Shown: piece by piece, positions 26,801-37,673 of the stretch
How the letters are laid out: every line of letters starts with the position of its first letter
Numbering within the stretch: the stretch's first letter is position 1
DNA from: Whitmania pigra
Taxonomy: Eukaryota; Annelida; Clitellata; Hirudinida; Haemopidae
Length of the DNA stretch: 64,000 nucleotides
Assembly (NCBI GenBank): GCA_021613335.1
Contig: JAJTWR010000236.1
Span: forward strand, 89,501-153,500
Direction of reading: 5' to 3'
Notes under the pieces: model-generated
Told to the model about the DNA's origin: nothing
Database searches by the model: none
The model's input: the letters and a program-made list of their open reading frames with translations, nothing else
Made by a program: the position numbers and the translations under genes

Positions 26801-29800
26801 CTTATTTAGATTTAAAGTAGCAAATAAATCACTAACAACAAAATGATGCTTCAGAGTACAACAGTCCAGGAGGCTATTGGATCGTTGTTGTTGGAGTTTG
26901 AGATAACAGACTCCCCTGGGTTGGTCTTGCAGACATCAATCACCATTCATAAATAATTCTCTGCGTAAACATTCATTTGAACTTTAAATTTGGATTTTTG
27001 GATTTTACTTATTCATTGCCTAAAATTGAGCAAAAGCTTGTAAGTAATTGTTGCCACCAGTAACAGTGATTAATTACATTGCAGTCAATATTCCTTGTGC
27101 CAAATCACTCTTGACGAAGATGGCACCATCAAGACCAAACACCTTCCCAACCACGTCTCAGATCTGGCAGAAAGATGCACCCTCAATTCAAGGCAGGAAT
27201 TTTTACAGATATTTTTTTGTGCTTTCTTTTAAATGATTTTGTATGTAATGAAATGTTGCTGTAATATTTATTGTTATTGTTATTATTATTATTATTATTA
27301 TTGTTGTTGTTGTTGTTGTTAATGTTGGCTTTATTATTATTTATATTTTATAAATATTTGCAAAATTATTTTGTATTAATTTTCTATTGGTATTTCTATT
27401 ACAACAATATTTAAATTTAATGATGCCTTGATAATTTTTATACTGCTACTATAATTTACGACATCTGCTCTGTCGCTAGTAATTTTCTCAGACTGAATTG
27501 AATTTGTTGTTAGAATAATATACACAACCCCCCTAATATGCTGAATGGTCGACTGATGAATCCTTCTCCAGGTACTACCTGAGGGACATCAGACGCATGG
27601 AGAAGCTGATAACAGCAGAATTGACTTCGGTGTTGTTGACCGACGTGAACTTTTTGCAACTGCCCTTCGGCGAGGTGGCATGGCAGTTGACGCAGAGGGA
27701 CATGCAGTTGTTCTGCAGCATCGACCCCGTCGAATACGTCAACGACCTTTTCGAGATCTCGTCCGTGCCTCAGCTAACGAGATTCTCCGAGGTGCTGTGA
27801 TATTAGTTAATTAATGTTTGTTGATTATCAGTTGATAACTTAATTAATATTAACTTTATTATTAGTATTACGTTGAGGACAATGACCTATTCTGAGTGAA
27901 AATTTCTAGGAATGATGATTGGTCGTAAAAATCAATTGAATAATAATAAAAGTTTATTTAATTATGAGAGAGTTAATAATTAAAACTTAACCATATTTTT
28001 AAAAAGTTAATTGATACATTGATTACCTAATTGAATAATTGGTTACAGCTCGTCAATGAGGAGATGTTTTGGGTGGTGACAGAGGTGTGCAGTGAACCGA
28101 ATTGCCTGAAAAGGTCGAAAATATTGAAGCAGTTCATCAAGATTGCAGGTCAGTTAAGTTTTATTAAAAGTCAGGTTTTTTTTTATAAAAATGTTTTTTT
28201 AAAGCTTAATTTTAAAAGAAAAGTATAATAAAACCCTTAAAAAGTTTGAAAGGGAATGTTTGTTTTGGTTTTGTTTTGCACCGGTTGACTTTTGCATTTG
28301 TCGATCACACATTCTCAATTTCATTGTTTGCGTTGAAATCCAATCCATTGGCTTTTTACTGCTCCAGAAAAATGCCACAAACTGAAGAATTTCAACTCCA
28401 TGTTTGCCATTCTCAGCGGCTTGGGTCACGGTTCCGTTTCCAGACTTCGGCAAACGTGGGAAAAACTGCCGGATAAATATTGCAAGTTGTTCGAGGTGAA
28501 TTTGAAGTCGCATTGAAGATTGTCTTTGGTTGTTGTTCTTCAATGTTGTTGGTTTATAATTGAATCAACTCTCAGCTAAATTTTAATGTCGTTTAAAATG
28601 TAATTTTTTGAAATTTAATTGATTTTTAATCTCATTCTACTTGATTTACTTTGAGATCTAAGGTAATTAGCGATAGTGATTGTATAATAATGTTGATTAA
28701 TGTTGTTTGATTCATGAAATTGATTAACATGATTAATTATTATAATTAATTATATTAATAATTATTATTCACAAATTAAATTATGAAGTTAATTATCAGG
28801 AGATGCAGGGTGTGATGGACCCATCACGAAACATGCTCAAGTACAGGAACCTCCTCCTATCTTCTCAGTCACCCTTGGTCAGTAATCACCAATTCTTCAG
28901 TTTAAATATTTTATTGCATTATATTCTCAATATTTATATATTTTATTATTGTACGCTTATAAATATTTAAACCTTTGCTAAATATTGTTTCATAATTGCG
29001 TTTAGGTGAAATTTTTGCATCCTTTGCCAGATGTGGAGGAGCTATAATTGCTGACCATTTTTATATTTATTTGACCATTTATGTTAGTTATAATGTGACA
29101 ATTTATATATTTCTTTGACTATTTATATTATTTATATTTAAACATTTGATAAAGCTCCCAGGTTAATAGAGATTTAAGTCCTTTAAATATTAAAATCACT
29201 TAAAAATGCAACAACAATTCAATGGACACCTTGCAGGAGCTCTTGCAAATGAGGTCATACAAATGAGGTCATGCAAATGAGGTCATACAAATGAGGTCAT
29301 GCAAATGAGGTCATACAAATGAGGTCATGCAAATGAGGTCATGCATTATTTTGGGACTCCACCCCCTATTATTCTCAATTTTTGCGTCCAGAAGAACTTT
29401 CCCTCGAAGAATGAAGGATCGCACAACAATTTGTGATGAGATTGATTCGCAGAACGAAAACTGAGTTGCGTTCCATCATTTGTGCGGCCTTTCTAATGTA
29501 TTGCAAATATTTACTTCTCGATGGAGAATACTCCAGAAGCGATGATGATGATGATGATGATGACATGAGTCTGTGGTATTTCAAGCGAACCAACATTCAT
29601 TTTTAATGCTTTACTTTCTTTATCTTGTTTTATTATTATTTGTTATTAATCAGTATTATTATTAAATATTAATTATTATTCAGTTCATTTTGCTTTCCAT
29701 TCAACATTAGAATAAAAAATTTGTATAAAATTCTCGTTAACAAATCATGTAACATTATTCTTATTCTCTTTAATTAATGTACATTAATTATAATGTAATT

Positions 29801-32800
29801 ATAATATAATTATAACATTTAAGTCAATTGACAGATCCCCTTCTTTCCACTGGTGAAGAAAGACTTGACATTCATCCACTTTGGGAACGACTCTCGCATC
29901 GATGGCCTCATAAACTTCGACAAACTGCGCATGATCGCCAAGGAGATCAGACTGATCTTCAAGATGGCCTCCGTCTCTTGCTCGGACAAACTCAGTGTTT
30001 GTGGAATTATTAAATAATTGCTCAGGAAATTATTTAGAAAAATTTTTTTTTTAATTTAGCACCTATAATTACTAGGCTATAATTAATGTTTTAAAATGCA
30101 GAAATGCAGCTACTGCCTTTAAACTTCGAAAAATAAAAATCATTCAAATATCCAAACTTTTACCGTGAACAATTGCAACGAACAATTCCATTAAACGTTG
30201 AACTCGGCACATGCAGACCTCCAAGAATTCATTGGAGAGCCTTATAAGTTCGGGCTCGAGTTCCTCCCTGATCTCCGTGACCCCCTCCAAGAAGTTTGCT
30301 CCCCCCTTTGCCTCCTCTTCCTCCCTCACCACTCCATCCATCAATGCCCTCAACGCTAAGAAAATCTACGAAGAGGTATTTCTGCATTTATTATTATTGG
30401 CTGTTTATTAAGCATTGGCACCTGTGACTTTGAATAATTTGTAACAATAAGTGGAAGAAGTGTTGTACATTTCTAATAAACATACCGTTTATATAAAACA
30501 TAATAAACATTGAATGTTGCTGTTACTCAAGTTGGTTGTAAATTTACAAAAGCTGTCTATTTCTTCAGCAGATATCTTGAAGCCTAATTTTTGTTAGCCA
30601 AGCAGATATTAAATTTTTCATAGTTATTAATTTAGGTATTAATAATGATAATTATTCATGCTAATGATAACAGTAATGCTCATGAATAAGCATGTCATTC
30701 AAAGGGGCAGACGTCTCGAACAGTGAAAACTTACATTGCCAACCTGAAGATCATCTCCGACGAGAACAAACTCTCCGTCATGTCGCTCACCTGCGAATCG
30801 AACGGTGAGTCACCATAATTATTATTAATAATATTAATTGATATTTATCAATTGTTTTATTCTGCTACTTAACATTTGTGAGTAGTTGTCAAGTAATTAA
30901 TTAATCACCTCAATGGGAAGTCTTGGTAAATCAGTTAATGAGACGTTAATGTTCTTAATGAGTATCAAGGAGCATGATTTGGGGACATCGACCCCTGATT
31001 CCTTTTGACCCCTGATGTTTTAAATTGCACAATCAATAATCAAAGGTTACCTCATTAGGGTCGAATGAGGGTTTGACCTTCCCCTTCTCCTCCCCCTGGA
31101 AGGAGTTCAAATATGTCCCTGATGAGGATTAAGTCTTGAATTGCTTGGATATTGTAATGCTTTTTTAATATGCAGGTTGTAATTAATGTAATGCTTTATT
31201 AATATGTAGTTATAAAATTTAATGTAATACTTAATATGCAGGTTATAAAATTTAATGTAATGCTTTATTAATATGCAGGTTATAAAATTTAATGTAATGC
31301 TTTATTAATGAGTAGTTATAAAATTTAATGTAGTTGTCTCCATAATATATGAGAGGTTATTTCAATTGCTTCATTTTTGGAATTGTTTCGCATTTCTTCA
31401 CATCAGCGAATTTATGACAAGGAGGTGAGTTGCCAACGGTTACTTGTGTGTTTGCGAATGTGTTTGTTAGCACATGAGTTTTGTTTGTCCCCATTTATCG
31501 CACAACAACAATATATAACAACAATACATATCAACAACAATACATATCAACAACAATACATATCGACAACAATATATAACAACAACAATACACATGGACA
31601 ACAATATATAACAACAGCAATACATATCAACAACAACACATATCGACAACAATACATAACAACAACAATAATAATTTGACCTTTTTAAATTCTCCTCATT
31701 GGAATTCTTTGTTCTTTAAATCAGTTTTTTATTTAATTATCATTTTCTTTTCAGTGTTGATTTGTTGCCAGGAAATAATTTTATTGTGACTTTGTATTTA
31801 TTGCCAGCTTTTCATTAAATATTTTTTCAGTGAAATAACCATTTGTTTTCAGTTGCATAAATAATTAAAATGATTTTAATGTGAATATTTTTATCAGGAA
31901 AATCTTCGAGAAAGCCTCCTGCTCCATCAAGTGCTTCCATTGTTTGTCGACCTGTTTTCAGTTGCCAAGTTACCGGGCCTCGTTTTGGTGATCACCATTT
32001 GAACATTTTTTTATTATTAAAACTATAACCTATTTAAATCAATTAGCAACTGTTTCCAGCTGTTAAATGGAATTTAATTCATTTGCTTGTTTAATTGTTA
32101 TGAATTTATAAGTTTAAAATTTTTTGTTGCTCTTTTCGACAGGTTCCGAAAACGCCTCAGCAATAATGAAAATTATGTCCCTCTCGGAAGCCGTTAAGCC
32201 CTTAAACAGCGTCGTCGTTAAAAACATCTCGAGCAGCCCTGCCAACTGCAAAAACGTTTCTTCGGACAAAAATAAAAACAAACTTCAGCCTCCTCATCTT
32301 CATCTTTCCACGGAAAGTTCCTCAGTTTTGAACGTCAGAAAGAACAGTGCGGGTTTGATTAATTTGTGTTTGTTAATAATTCATTAATTTTCTGTAAGTC
32401 AGTGAAACCACAGTTTATTATTAGAAATATTATTATTGATTTAATAACATCTAATTAAACAGTTCATCATTTAATTTATTAATTGCTACTTAATAATTTT
32501 AACTAATTAACCGCTAATCGGGTAAAAAATAAATGCACAATGTTCAGTCATGGTATGACTATCGTGTCTGTTATTGGGCACCTCGTCAAAATAGCCCAAG
32601 ACGGAAAAATCCCGTCAAAATAGCCCCGACAAAATAACCCAGGACAAAACAACCCGGCGACAAAACAACCCCGTCAAAACACCAGGGTCGGACTGGCTTA
32701 AAAAACTGGTTCGGGAAATTTTATTTAACTCCTAGTTTGATCAACTTAAACATAAGAAACACTAGAGTCTAAAATTTCTATTCACTATTAACTATTATAA

Positions 32801-35328
32801 CAGCTTTTTCATCGTTTCACTAGTCGATACTAAAACATCAATGATTTCATTGTTATTGATTCTTGGAAAAGAGTCTTTCTCACAAGACATCAGCATGAAT
32901 GATCGTAGAATTGACTGGTTCAAAAAATTTCTTAATCTGCTCAAAACGTATTTCAATTTTGAAAACGACCTCTCACAAGCAACTTATGATGAGGATAATG
33001 TCAACACAAATTTGTAAGCCAGATACAAATTTGAATAAGCAAGACTATGCAAATTAAACTTCTGGAGAACAATAATAACAAACAATACTCAAAACGGTCA
33101 AAGCATTCAATCCACTAATTTCGAATTAAATTTTGATTCAGTTTCACAACATTTTTTAAAAATACTTTGACATGGAGTTGTCATGGGGCTATTTTGTCGC
33201 CGGGTTGTTTTGTCCTGGGCTATTTTGTCGGGGCTATTTTGACGGGGCTGTTTCGACGGGGATATTCTGTCGCCGGGCTGTTATGACGGGTCACCCCGTT
33301 ATTGAATCATTTGATGGAAAGTTTGGAACAAATTGCATTTTAAATTTCAGATGAACACAGTCTCGCAAGACCTTCAAATGTTACTCCTTCAACATCGAAT
33401 TCATCACTCTCTCTGTCATCATCATCATCATCATCTTCTTCAAATGAGAACAAGTCGTGTCCGTCTGCTAACGACAAGATTACAGAGATACCAGCGCAGA
33501 TGTTAATATTGTCGTCCCATGCCACGTCACAATTACTTGCAGACAACTTGTCGTCATCGATGTCGTCGGGAATTTGCTCACTGGAATCGGCTTCATCTCT
33601 GCATCATCATCATCATCAACAACATGTTCAACAGCGTTGTAATTGCTGTGATGTTGACATTGGTGATGAATTGGACAACCTTCCAGATGATGGAGTCGAT
33701 GATGATGATGATGATGATTACAATGGTAGAGGTGATGACGATGATGATGATGTTGAGCCAGTTAATGGCAGATCAAGTTGCCAGGACAACCTACCTTTTA
33801 TCAGCACACAGCATGGTTAGTTGTGCAGATGCAGTTTCATGAAACTTAAATCTTACAATTATTTACATCATTTTTTTTTCATGAAATTTAAATCTTACAA
33901 TTATTTACATCATTTCTTTAATCTCAGATTTCAATCTCACATATTTCCTCTTAATCAGGAATTCAATGTTGTGATCATGCTGCAATATTTAATAATTGTT
34001 ATTTTTATTACTGTAATTATTATATGAAGCTAATTATATTTTTAACATCACCATTTTTTGCTTATTTACTTATTGAATTTGATTTTGCTCAAATTATGGA
34101 GGTGAATGTTAAAGTTACACTTAATTTAAACTTATTATTTTATATTTTTCATCCTGCAGTTATAATTATTTTACTCCGTTCTTTGGAGTTGCATTCATTT
34201 GTTGGAACATTAAATTCATTAAAATTTTATTCCAGGTTCGAATGGAACTCTCTGCATGTCGGATTCTTCGACAGCGAGTTCGAAACGCCAGTCGATCGAC
34301 GTTGATCTCAACCCCGATGTTTCACCTTCACCCAATCAAACCTCGTCCTCCTCAACTTATTCCAATTCCAATTCACCTTCATTCCTTCACAGCACAAGCA
34401 CAGAAGCAGTGCAGTCGTCTGCAGTTTATCAAAATAAAACGGATGCAACTGCAAATGGCTCTCGTTTACCATCTCCATCAAAGCAAAATTCTGCACGACA
34501 ACTCTTCCGTGAGGAAGCTAAACATCTCGACCATCGATCATCGGTTTCATCAGCATCATCTCCAAGTTCCTACGTGGCACATCAGAAGTCATCATTGCTT
34601 CTTCCATCTTACGATCAGCTCCTCAGCATGAAACAAAACGTGCCTTCCCACGGTTGTCCTCCGAACCATCCTCACCTTTCCTATTCGAAGCCTCGGAGTT
34701 CGATTCCGAGTCCGGTCGACTCGCACGCGTTCGGTGATGCCCAGTCGCACTCGAAGTGCTGCTGCTGTTCAGTCTGCTTTCAGTCTTCTTATCATTATCA
34801 TCATTATCATCACCATCACCATTACTTACCACAAAACAATGCATTGGAGTATTGTAATGGAAGTAGCGGGGGCAAAGTTGTTAGTTTTGCTTCACCAGAG
34901 ATTTCCTTACAACATCACCAAAAAAAACAACATCAACAAAAACAACAACATCAACAACGACAACAACAACAACAAAAACATCATCAAGTTCCTAGTAGCT
35001 TCTCTCGCGGATTCCAAAACGTGGATCCCTTGCAGCAGCATATTCAACACTTCAACGAACCATTAATGACAACCATTCACGTGGCTCCTAGGTCATGTGA
35101 TCAACTGTGCCAGATGCCAAATGAATTCAAAAGAGTGCCATCACATTACCAGCCATGTAAGAGAAACACGTGTCATTGCTTAAACTTTGTGAAAGTTTTT
35201 GTCTTGCAAATGATTAAGGGATCGATTAATTATTTATTATGATTGTAATTTAAGCATTTATTATGATTATAATTTCAGATGCCACTGTTCATGAAGATGA
35301 TGATGGTGAATTGGTCACATTGGTTTGA
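8537..35328 (+). CDS. RAPGEF2/6-like: PDZ-GEF type Rap guanine nucleotide exchange factor (RAPGEF2/6 family), 5'-partial
   Basis: This protein would activate Rap GTPases at junctions and membranes. Exons: 8537-8695, 14883-14990, 16619-16822, 17675-17783, 18807-19065, 26372-26609, 26855-26919, 27085-27192, 27572-27791, 28049-28148, 28368-28495, 28800-28877, 29835-29996, 30217-30375, 30705-30804, 31898-31987, 32143-32352, 33351-33815, 34236-35156, 35279-35328. All phases agree, giving 3,933 nt (1,310 residues plus stop). Domains in order: REM (FLLTYRTF, 8537-14990), PDZ (PLQFVLAGG loop, 16619-17783), linker, RA (VVYRADQ, 26372-27192), CDC25 GEF (27572-29996, with [12 protein letters not shown] and TWEKLPDKY), then a Ser/His/Asp/Gln-rich tail. 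The protein ends LVTLV, a class I PDZ ligand, where human RAPGEF2 ends VSAV. The cyclic-nucleotide-binding N terminus expected before REM was not found in 1-8536. One intron uses a GC donor. A variant poly(A) signal ATTAAA lies at 35512-35517. RAPGEF2 and RAPGEF6 cannot be told apart here. Confidence 0.93.
8752..9118. repeat. ATT/ATC/ATTCTT minisatellite in Rap-GEF intron
   Basis: An intronic array of imperfect AAT, then ATT-CTT-ATT-ATC blocks, with higher-order copies of a roughly 50-60 bp unit (TTATTATTACTATTATTCTT with a (ATC)2-4 spacer). The minus-strand Ile/Met/Leu frame across it is an artefact. Confidence 0.8.
9775..12447. repeat. 2.7-kb GAT/GGT compound minisatellite
   Basis: Units of roughly 35-45 bp alternate (GAT)n, GACGATGATGATGG, TAGTGGTGGTGATGCTGAT blocks, with many copy-to-copy differences and single-base indels. 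It lies in the intron between the two REM-domain exons (8695 and 14883). The triplet basis leaves long frames open on both strands: Asp/Gly/Ser or Met/Val on plus, Ser/His/Ile on minus. Indels scatter the frame and the protein sequences have no domain, so no gene is called. Frequent 1-bp indels may be true variation or assembly error. Confidence 0.9.
12600..13115. repeat. Almost pure A/T low-complexity stretch
   Basis: About 500 bp of AATAATTATAAATAATTAATTATAAT-type sequence with very few G or C. It contains many short self-complementary segments. It directly follows the GAT/GGT minisatellite inside the same intron. No coding or RNA gene signal was seen. Confidence 0.7.
14310..14385. repeat. 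(TTC)n then (TTA)n microsatellite
   Basis: Uninterrupted TTC triplets switch directly to about twenty TTA/ATT triplets. Intronic, upstream of the second REM exon. Confidence 0.85.
16511..16622 (+). repeat. 61-bp tandem duplication of a 3' splice site
   Basis: The segment CTTTACAT...TGCTATCTTTAACTTCCTAAC(C/T)TGCAGAACAT occurs twice, with the TGCTATCTTT blocks at 16531 and 16592. The downstream copy is the acceptor of the Rap-GEF PDZ exon (exon starts 16619). The upstream copy keeps the pyrimidine run and CAG, but splicing there would read AAC ATT ACA ATG TAA, an immediate stop. Confidence 0.8.
17803..17875. repeat. (GAT)n microsatellite next to PDZ exon donor
   Basis: About 24 perfect GAT triplets start some 20 bp after the 5' splice site at 17784. 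The plus-strand Asp-run frame across it is intron sequence. Confidence 0.85.
18660..18748. repeat. 20-bp tandem repeat (about 4 copies)
   Basis: ACATTTA(C/T)ATTTAACGATTA-type units, intronic, ending about 60 bp before the exon at 18807. Confidence 0.7.
21970..22990 (-). mobile_element. Ty3/gypsy-type retrotransposon remnant: integrase end, nearby possible LTR
   Basis: On the minus strand, short blocks match the integrase core of Ty3/gypsy elements: W-S-C-I-H-L-N-H-A (about 22870), [13 protein letters not shown] (about 22590-22630), VTDN (about 22500), [19 protein letters not shown] (about 22415-22470), then a decayed C-terminal segment (KWVPATI-like, about 22070-22110). Stops and frameshifts separate the blocks. 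The sequence continuing to about 21600 may be LTR. The element lies antisense in a Rap-GEF intron and is itself interrupted by the foldback element at 22648-22837. It is inactive. No reverse transcriptase block was recognised beside it. Confidence 0.65.
22648..22837. mobile_element. 190-bp foldback/MITE-like element with 8-bp target duplication
   Basis: The ends are inverted: GGTGACCCGTCAAAATAGCC on the left, and GGGCACCCCTTCATAATAGC when the right end is read on the minus strand. The termini are built from modules such as CCCCGTCAAAATAG and CCGGCGACAAAATAG. AATAAAGT flanks both sides (22640-22647 and 22838-22845), an 8-bp target duplication of the hAT type. It carries no gene. It belongs to the same family as the element at 32577-33297. 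Confidence 0.75.
23525..23960. mobile_element. Unclassified dispersed repeat, copy A
   Basis: This GC-richer block shares long stretches with 37674-37976: the CTCCGGCTGCCGCTACAAAG start, the CGATCGACATAA block, the CTCTCATAGCCGG block, and the ending with GGGCCGAAACG, GAAACTC and CTGAGGATCCCTA. Copy A holds about 120 bp in its middle (about 23650-23770) that copy B lacks. The minus strand has overlapping open frames of 80-146 codons, but none shows a domain I recognise. It lies in the large Rap-GEF intron. A transposon origin is inferred from dispersal alone. Confidence 0.6.
24100..24615 (+). mobile_element. R2/NeSL-type retrotransposon C-terminal endonuclease remnant
   Basis: The plus strand shows [20 protein letters not shown] (about 24220-24275), then [10 protein letters not shown] followed by a stop (about 24318-24350), then [13 protein letters not shown] (about 24370-24410). 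RHN plus PDL with a following hydrophobic D-V-like strand resembles the zinc-knuckle and restriction-like endonuclease end of R2-clade retrotransposons. A frame change then leads to [19 protein letters not shown] and a WKHHKRK end (about 24450-24590), which fits the same proteins' C terminus. The in-frame stop and shift mark it as dead. The family call rests on motif order only. Confidence 0.5.
27187..27200 (+). other. GC-AG intron donor in Rap-GEF
   Basis: The exon 27085-27192 must end in ...TCAAG so that AG joins G at 27572 to encode Arg before YYLR, the conserved RA-GEF boundary. The next bases are GCAGGA rather than GT. No GT nearby keeps the frame, so this is read as a GC-AG intron. Confidence 0.7.
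29245..29344. repeat. 14-bp tandem array with octamer and AGGTCA motifs
   Basis: Seven units of (G/A)CAAATGAGGTCAT; the first base alternates G and A, giving a 28-bp higher-order period. Each unit holds AGGTCA, and the G-type junctions create ATGCAAAT. It lies in the Rap-GEF intron between the exons ending at 28877 and starting at 29835. Confidence 0.9.
31152..31330. repeat. About 40-45 bp tandem repeat
   Basis: Four imperfect copies of a unit containing AATATGCAGGTTATAAAA and TTTAATGTAATGCTTTATT, some copies carrying TAGTTATAAAA instead. Intronic in the Rap-GEF gene. Confidence 0.75.
31503..31675. repeat. CAACAATACATAT minisatellite
   Basis: Tandem ACAACAATACATATCA/CGACA-type units of about 18 bp, grading to AACAACAACAATA at the end. 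Intronic. The Thr/Asn/Gln frame (plus) and Cys/Tyr frame (minus) are products of the repeat. Confidence 0.8.
32577..33297. mobile_element. 721-bp foldback element with long modular inverted ends
   Basis: The left arm (about 32577-32690) and right arm (about 33181-33297) are inverted copies made of modules such as CGTCAAAATAGCCC, CCCCGACAAAATAACCC, AGGACAAAACAACCC and GGCGACAAAACAACC. GTTATTG flanks both ends (32570-32576 and 33298-33304). The centre (about 32690-33180) has no intact gene. The short element at 22648-22837 shares the same modules. It sits in a Rap-GEF intron, about 50 bp before the exon at 33351. A hAT-related non-autonomous element is the likeliest class. Confidence 0.75.
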
Positions 35329-36847
35329 AAAGATTAATAATCTTTTAAAAGACAACGACGACAACAGCCACAATGATAAAGATGTTGGTTATGATTGTGA
35401 TGACCACGATAATGATGATGATGGTGATGATGATGACGATGACGGGTTCTCACATGAAATCCACATGTTGACAATGAGGCAGCTTTAGGCAGACTTTTTC
35501 AGTCAACTTTCATTAAACTTTCATGTCTTCTTGTTTCTCTGAGTTTCTGTAAAATTTCACGCCAACATTTCCTTCAAAGTAAATTATTTTGCTGTAAACT
35601 TCGATCTTGAGACGATCTTTCTCAGCATTGTGGCTACACACATTTTTTTGAACAATTTATTTATTTATTTTTCCTTTTCGGTTTTTATTTCTTTTTTTAT
35701 TTTATTTTATTTTATTTTATTTAGTGAGTTTTTTCTTTTGCAATTCAGCGCTTGAAATCGGGTCGGAAGTGCAGGTCGTGTCGCCAGACTTTGTGATGAT
35801 GTCACACCTCGTGACAACGACCACTTGTGATGTTGTCGCCCGGATCTTTTATCACTTGACAATTTTCTGAGCATTCTTGGGAGATCAAACATCAATGAAT
35901 GTTTCGTGTTTTTATTTCCCACATTTTTCTTCATTTGACGTTCTCTTTATTCCTTTTAATACGAATCTGAAGGATATTTTATTGAGTTCCTGTTATTAAT
36001 TTTTATTAGGAGCCTTTTAACAAGATATTATTTAATAATGATGATGTTAATAATAAATAATAATTTAAATATCATTTAAATGTGACATAAAATAATGTTC
36101 AAAATTCTTGAAATTCCTTAAAAAAGATATCTTTTACCACATTGACCTTTTAAGTTTGTCACTTCGCAACTGCTGCTGTTTCTGGTGAAATGTCTTTGGT
36201 GTGGAGATTGTATTTTAAGTGCATATTTTATAGGCTCAAATGTCTCTGGTTGATAATTATTTCATAGATAGAAATATATATATGTATATTATTTTATTAT
36301 TTTGTTATTAATATTATTACAAATATTATTTACTTATCAATATTCATGGGTCTCTTGTTTATGTTTTACTCACAGATAAACAGCTGGTTGCTCCAATTTG
36401 TGTTCATCTTTTCCGTTTTTAACATTCAAATGTTAATATTAATATTATTATTATTAATTAGTTAATAATATTATAACTATTATTTTAAGCATTCAGCCAT
36501 TGTCCTTTATCTGCTCACAAACTCTGTATGTGGGCTTGGGTTTTCAGACATGCCAATTTAAAGGTGATTGATGGATGAAGTGCGCTCACCGAGATTGTGG
36601 ATGAATGAATTGCTCTTTCGTATTTCATTCGAATTGTCTTTCTGACCACGATAAAATTATAAAATTTAACTATCATTTAATATGTAAAAATTATTAGCTA
36701 TTACTAACCTTTAATACGTCATTAATTCCGACGTTTTATTATTATTATTATTGTTATTATTATTATTATTATTATTATTAACTTCATCTTCAGTCAAGTA
36801 ATAATGTTTTTCCAGAACTTTTTTCCGATGGTTAGTTAAGGTTATTG

Positions 36848-36940
36848 TGCCTGCAATTGTATCCACCACCATCAGTACAATTGTATCCACCAGCATCACT
36901 GCAATTGTATTCACCAACATCACTGCAGTTGTCTCCATTA
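36848..36940. repeat. 27-30 bp tandem repeat (about 3-4 copies)
   Basis: Units like GCAATTGTATCCACCA(C/G)CATCA(G/C)T, degenerating to the right. An open frame of 104 codons (36847-37161) runs through it, but its second half shows no domain and it has no clear splice partner, so it is not called as a gene. Confidence 0.6.
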
Positions 36941-37265
36941 CTGGAGGATTATTTCTTAAGTTTACGTTTTTAGGAGACAAAATATTTTCTGACGTGCCAA
37001 ATGTATTTATTCAGGTCTTAACCAGCTTGATTTTGTTTTGGAAGGAGTCAAATTTTAAGGATGGAGTTAATTATTTTAACAAGGATTTGTTCTCAATGGA
37101 TTTTTTGAGCAGAAATAAATTTCTATTCCAGTTTGGTTCAGATTGGGTATCTACTTATTGAACTTTGAATTGATAATAACGTTAGTTACGCTTGTCAATC
37201 TAAATGTATATTTGGTGTTTTTGTTCAGAAACGGTAGATTCCTAACACGGAAAAAAAGCTGAGTC

Positions 37266-37312
37266 AGAGGCTTGCGTTGTTTGCGTTGTTTGCGTTGTTT
37301 GCGTTGTTTGCG
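37266..37312. repeat. (GCGTTGTTT)n short tandem repeat
   Basis: About five perfect 9-bp copies of GCGTTGTTT. On the minus strand they read as a repeated Arg-Lys-Gln peptide in a short open frame with no other coding sign. Confidence 0.85.
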
Positions 37313-37673
37313 CAGCAGATTTGCAAGCAGGATTGGTTGAGCGATTTTCAAAAGTCGAAATTTTCTGTCGAAGTTGCATTGAGACTGCATCAATTCGATT
37401 GGATGGTCATCAGAAGATGATAAAATAAAAAATAAAAAATAATAATAAGATAAAGATTAAATTCGCTGCGTTAGAGTCGATAAAATAATATTTATTTGAG
37501 AGCTGTATGATCCCTGGGAGGTCCACGTAATTGTTCCAAATCAAGGGTTTTTTTATGGTGAGGGAGGTGTAATAATTTTAGAGAGCTGAGATGAAAATTA
37601 AGAATTCTTTACTTTTATTTTCGCCTTTTTATTTTGTTAAGTTTGAGCAACTTCACGTCATAACGAAGGTTTG

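Noticed and set aside
29245..29344. CRISPR-like array
   Set aside because: Units are contiguous 14-mers with no unique spacers, and the genome is eukaryotic.
34242..34631. 129-codon overlapping plus-strand frame
   Set aside because: Out-of-frame shadow of the Rap-GEF tail exon 34236-35156.
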